DNA of 64,000 nucleotides from Parabacteroides sp. AM08-6 (lineage in GTDB: Bacteria > Bacteroidota > Bacteroidia > Bacteroidales > Tannerellaceae). The stretch lies in assembly GCF_003473295.1 (NCBI RefSeq), contig NZ_QRMP01000002.1:311204-375203 (forward strand), in the 5' to 3' direction. The notes beneath the pieces were generated by a model. That model searched no databases. It saw only the letters and a program-made list of their open reading frames with translations, and was not told where the DNA came from. The translations under genes were made by a program, and so were the position numbers. Shown here one piece after another: positions 36,783 to 46,866 of the stretch; within the stretch, counting starts at the first letter, position 1; each line of letters starts with the position of its first letter.

Positions 36783-38177
36783 ATGAATACATTATTCGAT
36801 AAAATTTGGGATGCCCACGTAATCACGATAGTGAAAGACGGGCCTACACAGCTGTATATAGACAGGCTGTATTGTCATGAAGTAACCAGCCCTCAGGCTT
36901 TTGCCGGCTTGCGTGCCCGTGGTTTAAAACCGCTTCGTCCGGAACGTATCTATTGTATGCCGGACCATAATACGCCCACGCACGATCAGGATAAACCGAT
37001 TGACGACCCGGTATCCCGTACTCAAGTTGATACATTAGCTAAAAATGCCATAGAATTTGGTTTGACCCATTACGGCATGATGCATGAAAAGAATGGTATC
37101 ATCCATGTGGTAGGTCCGGAACGTGGACTTACTTTACCGGGAATGACTATTGTCTGTGGCGATTCCCATACATCTACTCACGGAGCTGTCGGAGCTGTAG
37201 CTTTCGGTATTGGTACCAGCGAGGTAGAAATGGTTTTGGCTTCCCAATGTATTTTGCAGGCAAAGCCGAAAACTATGCGTATCCGGGTGGAAGGTGCTTT
37301 GGGTAAAGGTGTTACAGCAAAAGATATGGCACTTTATATTATGTCGAAAGTTACGACCAGTGGCGCTACCGGTTATTTCGTGGAATACGCCGGTTCTGCA
37401 GTTCAAGGTCTGACAATGGAAGGACGTTTTACGCTGTGTAATCTTTCTATTGAAATGGGTGCTCGTGGCGGTATGATAGCTCCGGACGAAACGACTTTTG
37501 CCTATTTGAAAGGACGGGAAAATTCACCGAAAGGGGATGAATGGGATAAGGCTGTTGCTTTTTGGAAAACTTTGAAAAGTGATGAGGATGCCGTATTCGA
37601 TAAAGAGGTTGTTTTTGATGCTGCCGATATTGAACCGATGATTACTTATGGAACCAACCCGGGTATGGGAATGGGTATTACGGATACCATTCCGGTAACA
37701 GAAGGCATGAATGAAGTAGAGAAAAGTTCTTTCTTAAAATCAATGGCTTATATGGGCTTTGAACCGGGTGAGTCTTTGTTGGGTAAAAAAATAGATTATG
37801 TGTTTTTAGGCTCTTGTACAAATGGGCGCATTGAGGATTTTCGTGCATTTGCATCTATTGTGAAAGGACGTAAAAAGGCAGAACATGTTACAGCGTGGCT
37901 TGTTCCCGGGTCTTGGATGGTGGATACTCAGATTCGCCAAGAAGGTTTGGATAAAATATTCGAAGATGCCGGATTTAAGTTACGTCAGCCCGGATGTTCG
38001 GCTTGTCTGGCGATGAATGATGATAAAATACCAGCTGGCAAATATGCAGTATCTACAAGTAATCGAAACTTTGAAGGACGTCAAGGACCAGGTGCGCGTA
38101 CAATTCTTGCGGGACCGCTGGTTGCTGCTGCGGCTGCTATCACCGGTGAAATCACAGACCCACGCACATTCATGTAA
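36783..38177 (+). CDS. leuC: 3-isopropylmalate dehydratase, large subunit
   Basis: Aconitase-family subunit that isomerises 2- to 3-isopropylmalate with LeuD, and citramalate to 3-methylmalate where that route exists. 464 residues. Cluster ligands lie in [11 protein letters not shown] and [13 protein letters not shown]; other signatures are [14 protein letters not shown] and [14 protein letters not shown] near the end. It follows leuA by 59 bases and precedes leuD by 66. Confidence 0.96.
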   Translation: MNTLFDKIWDAHVITIVKDGPTQLYIDRLYCHEVTSPQAFAGLRARGLKPLRPERIYCMPDHNTPTHDQDKPIDDPVSRTQVDTLAKNAIEFGLTHYGMMHEKNGIIHVVGPERGLTLPGMTIVCGDSHTSTHGAVGAVAFGIGTSEVEMVLASQCILQAKPKTMRIRVEGALGKGVTAKDMALYIMSKVTTSGATGYFVEYAGSAVQGLTMEGRFTLCNLSIEMGARGGMIAPDETTFAYLKGRENSPKGDEWDKAVAFWKTLKSDEDAVFDKEVVFDAADIEPMITYGTNPGMGMGITDTIPVTEGMNEVEKSSFLKSMAYMGFEPGESLLGKKIDYVFLGSCTNGRIEDFRAFASIVKGRKKAEHVTAWLVPGSWMVDTQIRQEGLDKIFEDAGFKLRQPGCSACLAMNDDKIPAGKYAVSTSNRNFEGRQGPGARTILAGPLVAAAAAITGEITDPRTFM

Positions 38178-38243
38178 TTTGTTTGTGCATTAGTGATTGT
38201 TATTAAGAAATAAAGTAAAAACAATAAAATCAGATAAGAAGCA

Positions 38244-38834
38244 ATGAAACAGAAATTCAATATTATAACTTCCACCTGTGTTCCTCTTCCGCTAGAGAAT
38301 GTAGATACAGATCAGATTATTCCCGCCCGCTTCCTGAAAGCTACCGATAAGAAAGGTTTCGGAGAAAACCTTTTCCGCGACTGGCGATATGATAAACAGG
38401 GAAACAAGATAGAGTCGTTTGTGCTGAATGACCCGACTTACGGGGGACAAATATTGGTTGCCGGAAAGAACTTTGGTTCCGGTTCCAGTCGTGAACATGC
38501 TGCTTGGGCAATTGCCGATTATGGCTTTCGGGTTGTAGTCAGCAGCTTTTTTGCTGACATCCATAAAAACAATGAATTAAATAATTTTGTTCTTCCGGTT
38601 GTCGTGAGTGAACCGTTTTTGGCGGAGCTTTTCGAATCTATCTATGCCAATCCGAAGATGGAGGTAGAAGTCAACTTGCCGGCGCAGACTATTACGAATA
38701 AAGCAACCGGTAAAAGTGAACATTTTGAAATTAATGCCTATAAGAAAGATTGTCTGGTAAATGGTTTGGATGATATAGATTATCTTCTTGCGAACAAATC
38801 GAAAATAGAAGCATTTGAAGCGAATAGAAAATAA
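38244..38834 (+). CDS. leuD: 3-isopropylmalate dehydratase, small subunit
   Basis: The 196-residue swivel-domain partner of LeuC. Typical motifs are [16 protein letters not shown] near the start and [17 protein letters not shown], with the substrate-binding Ser/Arg loop. The length is normal. Twenty-three bases separate it from the LeuA-like gene that follows. Confidence 0.96.
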   Translation: MKQKFNIITSTCVPLPLENVDTDQIIPARFLKATDKKGFGENLFRDWRYDKQGNKIESFVLNDPTYGGQILVAGKNFGSGSSREHAAWAIADYGFRVVVSSFFADIHKNNELNNFVLPVVVSEPFLAELFESIYANPKMEVEVNLPAQTITNKATGKSEHFEINAYKKDCLVNGLDDIDYLLANKSKIEAFEANRK

Positions 38835-38857
38835 TGGCGTGATAAATAAAACAAATT

Positions 38858-40366
38858 ATGATAGAAATAATGGATACCACCCTGCGCGACGGGGAACAGA
38901 CATCGGGAGTTTCTTTTGCTGCGCATGAGAAACTTAGCATTGCACAGGCATTGCTGGACCTTGGTGTGAACCGTATCGAGATTGCTTCTGCGCGTGTCTC
39001 GGACGGAGAGTTTGAGGCCGTGAAGCGTGTGGCTTCCTGGGCAGAGCGTACCGGAAATATCCATAAACTGGAGGTTCTCGGTTTTGTAGATGGTGACGTG
39101 TCGCTCAATTGGATTGAGGCTGCCGGATGTCGTATGGTGAACTTGCTTTGCAAAGGCTCTTACAAACATGTGACGGAGCAGCTTCGTAAAACGCCTGAGC
39201 AGCATTTTGCTGATATTCGTTCTGTCATTAATCTTGCTACGGAAAAAGGGATAGGGGTGAATGTTTACCTGGAAGACTGGTCTAACGGTATAAAGGATAC
39301 TCCGGAATATGTTTTTCAATTTATCGAAGCTCTCAGAGATTTGCCGGTACGTCATTTTATGCTGCCTGATACGTTGGGTATCTTGAATCCAAATAATACA
39401 TACGAGTATTGCAAGGAAATGGTGACTCGTTATCCGGATTTGATATTCGATTTTCATGCCCACAATGACTATGATTTGGCTGTAGCCAATGTCTATTCTG
39501 CTGTCCGGGCCGGTATCACCGGTGTACATACAACTTTGAACGGGCTGGGTGAACGTGCCGGTAATGCACCTCTTAGCAGTGTGCTTGCTGTTTTGAAAGA
39601 TCAGTTGGGAGTGGAGATGACACTTCGGGAAGAGAGAATAAATTATGCCAGCCGTTTGGTTGAAACTTTTTCCGGTGTCCATATTCCTCCTAATAAGCCG
39701 ATTATCGGGGAGCATGTTTTTACACAATGTGCCGGTGTTCATGCGGATGGTGATAGTAAAAATAATCTGTATTGCAATGATTTGTTGCCCGAACGTTTTG
39801 GTCGTGTCCGCGAATATGCTCTCGGTAAAACATCAGGAAAGGCGAATATTCGTAAGAACTTGGATGCTTTAGGCATCGATATAGATGAGAATTCGATGCG
39901 TAAAGTTACCGAACGCATCATTGAATTGGGAGACAAAAAAGAAATGGTTACGACAGAAGATCTCCCTTATATCATCAGTGACGTCCTTCATCATGATACT
40001 GTAACGGATCAGCGTATCCGGATATTGAATTATTCTTTATCTTTGGCGCAGGGCTTGAAACCCGTTGCAACTCTGAAGATAGAGATTAACGGTGAAGCCT
40101 ATGAAGAGTCAGCTTCCGGTGATGGACAATATGATGCTTTTGTGCGTGCTCTCCGGAAAATTTATTCCGATTTGGGGCGTCCTTTCCCGATGCTGACCAA
40201 TTACTCCGTATCTATTCCTCCCGGAGGACGAACGGATGCTTTTGTGCAGACCATAATCAGTTGGAATTATGCCGGAGTAGACTTTAAGACCCGCGGTCTT
40301 GATGCCGACCAGACGGAAGCGGCTATTAAGGCTACGCTAAAGATGCTGAATAAGATTGAACAATGA
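38858..40366 (+). CDS. cimA: LeuA-like synthase, probable (R)-citramalate synthase
   Basis: A 502-residue paralogue of LeuA with barrel motifs [31 protein letters not shown] and NGLGERAGNAPLSSV, and a C-terminal regulatory domain (GEAYEESASGDGQYDAFVRAL). It differs clearly from the LeuA at 35215. In Bacteroidota such second copies are annotated as 2-isopropylmalate or citramalate synthase. Citramalate synthase joins acetyl-CoA and pyruvate, and LeuCDB then give 2-ketobutyrate for isoleucine. Supporting context: it lies between leuD and leuB, and the leader peptide has Leu and Ile but no Val codons. Homocitrate synthase-like activity is an alternative. Confidence 0.7.
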   Translation: MIEIMDTTLRDGEQTSGVSFAAHEKLSIAQALLDLGVNRIEIASARVSDGEFEAVKRVASWAERTGNIHKLEVLGFVDGDVSLNWIEAAGCRMVNLLCKGSYKHVTEQLRKTPEQHFADIRSVINLATEKGIGVNVYLEDWSNGIKDTPEYVFQFIEALRDLPVRHFMLPDTLGILNPNNTYEYCKEMVTRYPDLIFDFHAHNDYDLAVANVYSAVRAGITGVHTTLNGLGERAGNAPLSSVLAVLKDQLGVEMTLREERINYASRLVETFSGVHIPPNKPIIGEHVFTQCAGVHADGDSKNNLYCNDLLPERFGRVREYALGKTSGKANIRKNLDALGIDIDENSMRKVTERIIELGDKKEMVTTEDLPYIISDVLHHDTVTDQRIRILNYSLSLAQGLKPVATLKIEINGEAYEESASGDGQYDAFVRALRKIYSDLGRPFPMLTNYSVSIPPGGRTDAFVQTIISWNYAGVDFKTRGLDADQTEAAIKATLKMLNKIEQ

Positions 40367-40451
40367 TAATAAACTAATAGATTGAACTAATGAAGATATG
40401 TTCGGGTTCTTTTTATAGTCTCATATATTGGTAAATTAATAATTTAATGGT

Positions 40452-40895
40452 ATGAAGAAGTTAACAATTGCGCTTGTAGCGCACGACAACCGTAAGGCTG
40501 ACATGGTAGAATGGGCGGTTCACAATGCTGAATTTCTCTCTCATCACTACATTGTTTGTACCGGGACGACAGGAAATCTGGTTAGAGGGGCAATGGAAGA
40601 AAAGGGTATTCAGGCAGATATTACCTGCATGCATTCCGGTCCGTTAGGAGGAGATGCCGAAATAGCAGCGATGGTGGTCCGTAAGGAAATAGACTTGGCT
40701 GTTTTTCTGATTGACGATTTGAACCCACAACCTCACGAGGCCGACATTCAAATGTTACTTCGCCAGTGCCGTGTTCATAATGTTCCTATCGCTTGTAATC
40801 GTTACAGTGCGGATTTGATGATAACAAGTACTCTGTGGGAAGACGACAATTATGTCCCTACGGAACCTAAGTATGTATATTTTAAGAGAGAATAA
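40452..40895 (+). CDS. mgsA: Methylglyoxal synthase
   Basis: Converts dihydroxyacetone phosphate to methylglyoxal and phosphate in the cytoplasm, a phosphate-release bypass of lower glycolysis. The 147-residue length is typical. Conserved elements: IALVAHDNRKADMVEW, the phosphate-binding CTGTTG, SGPLGGDAEIAAMV with the catalytic Asp, FLIDDLNPQPHEADI. Unusually it lies between the LeuA-like gene (85 bases) and leuB (94 bases), in the same direction. No promoter of its own was seen. Confidence 0.93.
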   Translation: MKKLTIALVAHDNRKADMVEWAVHNAEFLSHHYIVCTGTTGNLVRGAMEEKGIQADITCMHSGPLGGDAEIAAMVVRKEIDLAVFLIDDLNPQPHEADIQMLLRQCRVHNVPIACNRYSADLMITSTLWEDDNYVPTEPKYVYFKRE

Positions 40896-40989
40896 GAATA
40901 ATGTTCCTATATGTCGGTGTGCCTTCCTGATTAAAATAATGTGGCAGCATTGGTATATGGGTTTATTTTCAAATTAACTAATTATTTAT

Positions 40990-42060
40990 ATGAAATTGAA
41001 TATTGCATTGCTCCCTGGTGACGGAATTGGTCCCGAAATCATTGAGCAAGGAATGAAAGCGGTGAAGGCTATCTGCCGGAAATATGGCCATGACTTGAGT
41101 TACAAACAAGCTTTGGTTGGTGCCTGCGCTATTGATGCTGTGGGAAATCCCTATCCTGACGAAACCCATGAACTTTGTATGCAGAGCGATGCTGTGTATT
41201 TTGGTGCTATAGGTTCTCCGAAGTATGATAATGACCCATCGGCAAAAGTGCGTCCTGAGCAGGGCTTGTTGGGTATGCGCAAGAAATTGGGATTATTTGC
41301 CAATATCCGTCCTGTGACGACTTTTCCTTCATTACTGCATAAATCTCCCTTACGTGCCGAATTGGTGGAAGGTGCTGATTTTATGTGTATCCGTGAGTTG
41401 ACGGGCGGAATGTATTTCGGTCGTCCTCAAGGAAGAAGTGAAGATGGTAATACCGCCTATGATACTTGCATTTACAGCCGGGAAGAAATTGATCGTATCG
41501 TTCGCTTGGCCTATCAGTATGCACAGAAACGTCGTAAGAAAGTGACGGTTGTGGATAAAGCAAATGTGCTTGCTACTTCCCGCTTGTGGCGCCAGGTTGC
41601 ACAGGAGATTGCGAAAGAATTTCCGGATGTGGAAACCGAGTTTATGTTTGTGGACAATGCTGCCATGCGCTTGGTTCAATGGCCGAAAAGCTTTGATGTA
41701 ATGGTAACGGAAAATATGTTTGGTGATATCCTGACGGATGAAGCATCTGTTATTACCGGTTCATTGGGCATGCTTCCTTCTGCTTCGATAGGTGTCCATA
41801 CTTCCGTTTTCGAACCGATTCATGGTTCGTGGCCACAGGCTGCCGGTAAGAATATAGCTAATCCGTTGGCTACCATTTTGAGCGGCGCTTTAATGTTTGA
41901 ATATGCTTTTAACCTGATGGAGGAAGGTGCATTGATACGTGAAGCTGTTGCTGCTTCTATGGCTGCCGGTTTTGTTACGGAAGATATCGCAGACGGAGCT
42001 AAATCTTATTCAACAAGCGAAGTTGGAGACTGGATTGCTGATTATATCACGAAGAAATAA
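40990..42060 (+). CDS. leuB: 3-isopropylmalate dehydrogenase
   Basis: Oxidises and decarboxylates 3-isopropylmalate to 2-ketoisocaproate with NAD, and 3-methylmalate to 2-ketobutyrate in the citramalate route. The 356-residue enzyme shows [15 protein letters not shown] at the start, the substrate Arg region ([18 protein letters not shown]), and the metal/NAD motif [20 protein letters not shown]. Last gene of the leu operon; a terminator follows. Confidence 0.96.
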   Translation: MKLNIALLPGDGIGPEIIEQGMKAVKAICRKYGHDLSYKQALVGACAIDAVGNPYPDETHELCMQSDAVYFGAIGSPKYDNDPSAKVRPEQGLLGMRKKLGLFANIRPVTTFPSLLHKSPLRAELVEGADFMCIRELTGGMYFGRPQGRSEDGNTAYDTCIYSREEIDRIVRLAYQYAQKRRKKVTVVDKANVLATSRLWRQVAQEIAKEFPDVETEFMFVDNAAMRLVQWPKSFDVMVTENMFGDILTDEASVITGSLGMLPSASIGVHTSVFEPIHGSWPQAAGKNIANPLATILSGALMFEYAFNLMEEGALIREAVAASMAAGFVTEDIADGAKSYSTSEVGDWIADYITKK

Positions 42061-42079
42061 GTTTACTTGAACAAAAAGA

Positions 42080-42118
42080 GAAGAGGATGCGTCTATTGTG
42101 ATGTATCCTCTTCTTTTT
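42080..42118. terminator. Bidirectional terminator between leuB and gdhA
   Basis: GAAGAGGAT (42080-42088) pairs with ATCCTCTTC (42105-42113), flanked by A and T runs for both convergent genes. Confidence 0.8.
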
Positions 42119-42166
42119 GATATTTGCAAGAATAAAAGATGAATTCTTTTATATAGCGGTTGTTAT

Positions 42167-43501
42167 TTATACGATACCTTGTGCCATCATAGCCTTGGCT
42201 ACTTTCATAAAGCCGGCGATATTTGCGCCTTTTACATAATTGATGTATTCCCCGTCCTTACCATGTTCGACACATTGTTCGTGAATTGCACTCATAATCT
42301 GATGAAGTCTGGCGTCCACCTCTGCGGCAGTCCAAGAAATATGCATCGCATTCTGTGTCATTTCCAGACCGGAAGTAGCAACACCACCGGCATTGACGGC
42401 TTTACCCGGAGCAAATAGTTGTTTGTGTTCGATGAACAGGTCGACAGCTTCTGCCGTACATCCCATATTGGATACTTCGGCTACGCATAAAGTCTTGTTG
42501 GCAATCAGCTTGCGGGCATCATCAGCATCCAGTTCGTTCTGTGTTGCACACGGGAGGGCGATATCCACTTTCTGTTCCCAGGGCTTTTTGCCGGGATAGA
42601 AAGTCGCATTAGGAAATTCGTCGGCATAAGGAGCTACGATATCGTTGCCTGAATTGCGGAGTTCCAGCATATAATCAATCTTTTCTCCCGAAATACCATC
42701 CGGGTCGTAAATGTAACCGTCCGGACCGGAAAGGGTTACCACTTTGGCTCCCAGCTCTGTTGCTTTTATTGTCGCTCCCCAAGCTACGTTTCCGAAACCA
42801 GAAACGGCTATTGTCTTTCCTTTAATATCTATGCCGTGAGTTTCCAGCATCTGATGGACAAAATACAAAGCTCCGAAACCTGTTGCTTCCGGTCGAAGGA
42901 TTGAGCCTCCGAACTCCATACCTTTACCTGTAAAAGTACCTGTATTTTCCCGCGCTAGTTTTTTATACATTCCATACATATAGCCCACTTCTCGGCCGCC
43001 TACACCAATGTCTCCTGCGGGAACATCGCGATCCGGTCCTAAATTGCGCCATAGTTCGAGGATGAATGCCTGGCAAAAACGCATAATCTCAGCATCACTC
43101 TTTCCACGCGGAGCAAAATCGGAACCTCCTTTGCCTCCCCCCATGGGAAGGGTCGTCAAGGCATTTTTGAATGTCTGTTCAAAACCCAAGAATTTCAGAA
43201 TAGATAAGTTTACGGACGGGTGGAAACGAATACCTCCCTTATACGGACCAATCGCGTTGTTGAACTGTACGCGATATCCTAAGTTCACTTGTATTTCCCC
43301 CTTGTCGTCTACCCAAGGTATACGGAAAGTGAAAATGCGTTCCGGCTCAACCAAGCGTTCGATAATTTTAGCCTTCTCGAATTCGGGATGCTGGTTGTAC
43401 ACTTCTTCAATCGATAGAAGAACTTCTTTCACTGCTTGCAAATATTCCTTTTCTCCCGGATGTTTTGCTTCCAGTGCAGATAAAATTAATTCAGTCTTCA
43501 T
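42167..43501 (-). CDS. gdhA: NADP-type glutamate dehydrogenase (copy 1)
   Basis: Interconverts 2-ketoglutarate plus ammonia and glutamate, the main ammonia-assimilating route in Bacteroidales. The 444-residue size and motifs PMGGGKGGSDFAPRGKS (catalytic Lys), GDIGVGGREVGYM and the dinucleotide site VSGFGNVAWGA show the hexameric family I enzyme. The paralogue at 49459-50793 is very similar, but its cofactor site reads VSGSGNVAQYT. The gene has its own promoter (43538-43545) and shares a terminator with leuB. Confidence 0.95.
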   Translation of the reverse strand: MKTELILSALEAKHPGEKEYLQAVKEVLLSIEEVYNQHPEFEKAKIIERLVEPERIFTFRIPWVDDKGEIQVNLGYRVQFNNAIGPYKGGIRFHPSVNLSILKFLGFEQTFKNALTTLPMGGGKGGSDFAPRGKSDAEIMRFCQAFILELWRNLGPDRDVPAGDIGVGGREVGYMYGMYKKLARENTGTFTGKGMEFGGSILRPEATGFGALYFVHQMLETHGIDIKGKTIAVSGFGNVAWGATIKATELGAKVVTLSGPDGYIYDPDGISGEKIDYMLELRNSGNDIVAPYADEFPNATFYPGKKPWEQKVDIALPCATQNELDADDARKLIANKTLCVAEVSNMGCTAEAVDLFIEHKQLFAPGKAVNAGGVATSGLEMTQNAMHISWTAAEVDARLHQIMSAIHEQCVEHGKDGEYINYVKGANIAGFMKVAKAMMAQGIV

Positions 43502-43537
43502 AGTATATCATTTCTTTTAGAGATAACATTCTGATTA

Positions 43538-43545
43538 CAAATGTA
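43538..43545 (-). promoter_or_regulatory. Promoter -7 box of gdhA copy 1
   Basis: On the minus strand it reads TACATTTG (consensus TAnnTTTG), 37 bases before the start codon. A CTTG near 43565 stands at the -33 distance. Confidence 0.6.
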
Positions 43546-43724
43546 GGTAATAACCTGGATTGAACAAGTATTTTGCTTACTTTTTGATAGCTGAGTTTAT
43601 GTTTTTGAACACAGTTTGTAATAATAAATATAAGGAGCTTTTCTCTACATCTCCGGCAATTGACAGAATGTTCATCCTTTGAGTATTTTACAATCGAAAC
43701 GATACGTTAAAAAGGGTTACATGT

Positions 43725-43746
43725 GCGGGTAATTTATTTTACCCGC
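43725..43746. terminator. Hairpin in the spacer between gdhA and the PPDK-like gene
   Basis: GCGGGTAA (43725-43732) pairs with TTACCCGC (43739-43746) around TTTATT. It lies between divergent genes, so it may be a protein-binding or folding site rather than a terminator. The rest of the 341-base spacer (43502-43842) holds only promoters. Confidence 0.4.
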
Positions 43747-43809
43747 CATATTAATCCGGTTTAGTCGCTATAGTAGTGACATTTTGATAATTCCAATCGT
43801 TTTTTTCCT

Positions 43810-43817
43810 TACTTTTG
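43810..43817 (+). promoter_or_regulatory. Promoter -7 box of the PPDK-like fusion gene
   Basis: TACTTTTG fits TAnnTTTG and lies 25 bases before the start codon. A TTTTG at 43782-43786 is slightly farther than usual for the -33 box. Confidence 0.55.
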
Positions 43818-43842
43818 GGGCTGTTAATTCTATAAAATCATT

Positions 43843-46797
43843 ATGAGCGGAATACCTGACTTTAAGAACCTTGTGTTTAAAGACACATCATTCGCCAATC
43901 TGATGAATAAGCGTATCTATAATGTATTGCTTATTGCTACTAAATATGATGCCTTTATGTTGGAAGACGATGGGCGTGTGGATGAACAGATATTTAACGA
44001 ATATACTTCACTAAGTCTTCGTTATCCGCCTCGTTTTATGCAGGTGACTACCGAAGAGGAGGCACTGGCCGAACTGAAAGACCGTAATTTCGAATTGATA
44101 ATCTGCATGCCGAATATGGATAACCGGGACATTTTCGCGGCGGCTACAGAGATAAAGATTCATTATCCCAATATCCCGATTGTTGTACTTACTCCTTTCT
44201 CCAAAGAAGTTTCCAAACGAATAGCTAACGAGGACTTGAGTGCGATTGATTATGTTTTCAGTTGGTTGGGAAATTCGGAATTATTGCTTGCTATTATCAA
44301 GCTGGTAGAGGATAAGATGAACGCGCCGGATGATACGGCCGTTGGGGTGCAAATTATCCTGTTGGTGGAAGATTCGATTCGTTTTTATTCGTCGGCTTTG
44401 CCTCATTTGTATAAGTTTGTGTTGGAACAGAGCCAGATGTTTGCCAAGGAAGCCTTGAACGACCATCAGCGTACGCTTCGTATGCGTGGGCGTCCGAAGA
44501 TTAAGCTGGCACGTACGTATGAAGAGGCGATTCGTATTTTCAACCAGTATCGGGATAATATGTTGGGGATTATTTCGGATATGAGCTTTATGCACGATGG
44601 GGTGAAAGACCCGTATGCCGGGTATAAGTTCGGGCAGTATGTACGAAAAACCGGGCTGATTATTCCTTTTGTTCTAGAGTCTTCTGAAGCAAGCAACAAA
44701 GTATATGCCAAGGAATTGGGCGCATCTTTTATCGATAAAAACTCGAAGAGTTATCCGCAGGACCTTCGAAAGAAGATTATGCAGCGTTTCGGCTTCGGTG
44801 ATTTTGTTATCCTCAATCCGCAAACCAAAGAAGAGATAATGCGTATCAAAGACTTGAAAGACCTGCAAAAGAAAGTGTTCCAGATACCGGACGATTCGCT
44901 GGTCTATCATCTATCCCGCAATCATTTTTCCCGTTTCTTTTATTCACGTGCCATGTTTCCTCCCGCAGAAGTGTTGAAGCGTGTGGATGTGAGTGACTAT
45001 AAAGATATGGATGAGGCCCGGAAGCTGATATTCGATTTGATAGTGCAATATCGCCGGATGAAAAACTCCGGAGTAGTTGCCGTTTACCAGAAAGACCGTT
45101 TCGATGAATATAGTAATTTTGCCCGTATCGGCGATGGTTCGTTGGGAGGAAAAGGGAGAGGACTGGCCTTTATCGGGGCAATGGTGAAGCGTTATCCGAA
45201 GCTGGAGTACGATAATTTTGGTGTGACTATTCCCAAGACAGTCGTGATTTGTACGGATATTTTCGATGAGTTTATGGAAACGAATGGGTTATATCCGATT
45301 GCTTTGGGGGAAACAGACGACGAAACGATACTGAAATATTTCCTCCGTGCCAGTCTGCCGGCCCGGCTGATTGAGGATTTGATGGCTTTTTTCGATATTG
45401 TGAAAAGCCCGATAGCCGTTCGTTCGTCCAGTTTGCTGGAAGATTCCCATTATCAGCCTTTTGCCGGGATTTATTCAACCTATATGGTTCCGAAGCTGGA
45501 GGATAAATATGATATGCTCCGGACTTTGAGCGACGCTATAAAGGCAGTCTATGCCTCTGTCTTTTATCGGGACAGCAAGGCTTATATGACAGCTACTTCC
45601 AATCTAATAGACCAGGAGAAGATGGCGATTGTTTTGCAGGAAGTGGTGGGAAACCGTTATAATGACCATTTCTATCCGACCATTTCGGGGGTAGCGCGTT
45701 CTTTGAATTTTTATCCGATAGGTAACGAAAAGGCGGAAGACGGTATTGCCAATATAGCACTTGGTTTGGGAAAATATATTGTCGATGGAGGACAGACGCT
45801 TCGTTTTTCCCCGCGTCATCCCCGCAATATTTTGCAGATGAGTACAATGGACTTCGCTCTCCGTGAAACGCAGACTCGTTTTTATGCACTTGACTTGAAG
45901 AACTTGGCGGAACAATTTTCGGTGGATGATTCGTTCAACCTGCTGCGTCTGAACCTGAAGGATGCGGATGCGGACGGCTCTCTCAAATATATAGTATCTA
46001 CCTACGACCCGTATGACCAGATTATCCGGGATGGATATTATCCGGGGGGACGCAAGATTTTGTCTTTTGTCAACATTCTTCAGCATGATGTATTTCCCTT
46101 GGCGAATACGTTGGATGAGATTTTGCATATCGGACAGGAAGAGATGGGACGTCCTATTGAGATTGAATTTGCGGTTAATATAAATCCGGAAAACCCGGAA
46201 CAGGCTGTCTTTTATTTATTGCAAGTACGTCCGATTGTGGATAATAAAGAGGTGATGGAAGAGGACTTGACGCAGATTGAACAGAAAGATACGATACTTT
46301 CGTCCACAAGTGTATTGGGACATGGTATCGTCAACGATGTCCAGGACGTTATTTATGTAAAAACCGGAGCCTTTAGCTCTTCCAATAACCAGTTGATTGC
46401 TTACGATATTGAGAAAATGAACAGGCAGTTTACGGCGGATGAAAAAAATTATGTATTGATAGGTCCGGGACGTTGGGGCAGTAGCGACTACTGGCTGGGT
46501 ATTCCCGTCAAATGGCCGCATATCAGTAATGCCCGTGTCATTGTGGAGTGCGGCTTGGAGAATTACCGGGTAGACCCGAGTCAGGGAACACATTTCTTTC
46601 AGAACTTAACCTCTTTCGGAGTAGGTTACTTTACGATTAATCCTTTTAAAGGAGACGGATGGTTTGATGAAGAATATTTAAACTCCCTGCCGGCTGTAGA
46701 GGAGACAGAGTATCTTCGCCATGTCCGTTTCGAGAAACCGGTTACTATTAAGATGGACGGGAAAAGAAGTTTGGGAGTCGTGATGAAGCCGGAATAA
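43843..46797 (+). CDS. Receiver-domain / PEP-pyruvate-binding (PPDK N-terminal) fusion protein
   Basis: A 984-residue cytoplasmic protein. Residues about 20-150 form a receiver-like domain whose phosphoacceptor Asp position is replaced (LIICMPNMDN). About 165-330 form a second one that keeps the acidic pocket (LLVEDS), Asp (GIISDMSF), Ser and Lys (FVLESS, SFIDKNS). From about 430 comes the ATP-grasp domain of PEP synthase/PPDK: IGDGSLGGKGRGLAFIG, SPIAVRSSSLLEDSHYQPFAG, EIEFAVNINPENPEQAVFYLLQVRP. The phospho-His swivel and the PEP-binding barrel are absent, so it cannot be an ordinary PEP synthase. It probably phosphorylates or senses something under receiver control. Confidence 0.8.
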   Translation: MSGIPDFKNLVFKDTSFANLMNKRIYNVLLIATKYDAFMLEDDGRVDEQIFNEYTSLSLRYPPRFMQVTTEEEALAELKDRNFELIICMPNMDNRDIFAAATEIKIHYPNIPIVVLTPFSKEVSKRIANEDLSAIDYVFSWLGNSELLLAIIKLVEDKMNAPDDTAVGVQIILLVEDSIRFYSSALPHLYKFVLEQSQMFAKEALNDHQRTLRMRGRPKIKLARTYEEAIRIFNQYRDNMLGIISDMSFMHDGVKDPYAGYKFGQYVRKTGLIIPFVLESSEASNKVYAKELGASFIDKNSKSYPQDLRKKIMQRFGFGDFVILNPQTKEEIMRIKDLKDLQKKVFQIPDDSLVYHLSRNHFSRFFYSRAMFPPAEVLKRVDVSDYKDMDEARKLIFDLIVQYRRMKNSGVVAVYQKDRFDEYSNFARIGDGSLGGKGRGLAFIGAMVKRYPKLEYDNFGVTIPKTVVICTDIFDEFMETNGLYPIALGETDDETILKYFLRASLPARLIEDLMAFFDIVKSPIAVRSSSLLEDSHYQPFAGIYSTYMVPKLEDKYDMLRTLSDAIKAVYASVFYRDSKAYMTATSNLIDQEKMAIVLQEVVGNRYNDHFYPTISGVARSLNFYPIGNEKAEDGIANIALGLGKYIVDGGQTLRFSPRHPRNILQMSTMDFALRETQTRFYALDLKNLAEQFSVDDSFNLLRLNLKDADADGSLKYIVSTYDPYDQIIRDGYYPGGRKILSFVNILQHDVFPLANTLDEILHIGQEEMGRPIEIEFAVNINPENPEQAVFYLLQVRPIVDNKEVMEEDLTQIEQKDTILSSTSVLGHGIVNDVQDVIYVKTGAFSSSNNQLIAYDIEKMNRQFTADEKNYVLIGPGRWGSSDYWLGIPVKWPHISNARVIVECGLENYRVDPSQGTHFFQNLTSFGVGYFTINPFKGDGWFDEEYLNSLPAVEETEYLRHVRFEKPVTIKMDGKRSLGVVMKPE

Positions 46798-46866
46798 ACT
46801 TGAAAGTAAAGCCTCAAAGGAAAGATATTGAGGGTAAATATATTACAATTTAGGTCGATTCATATT

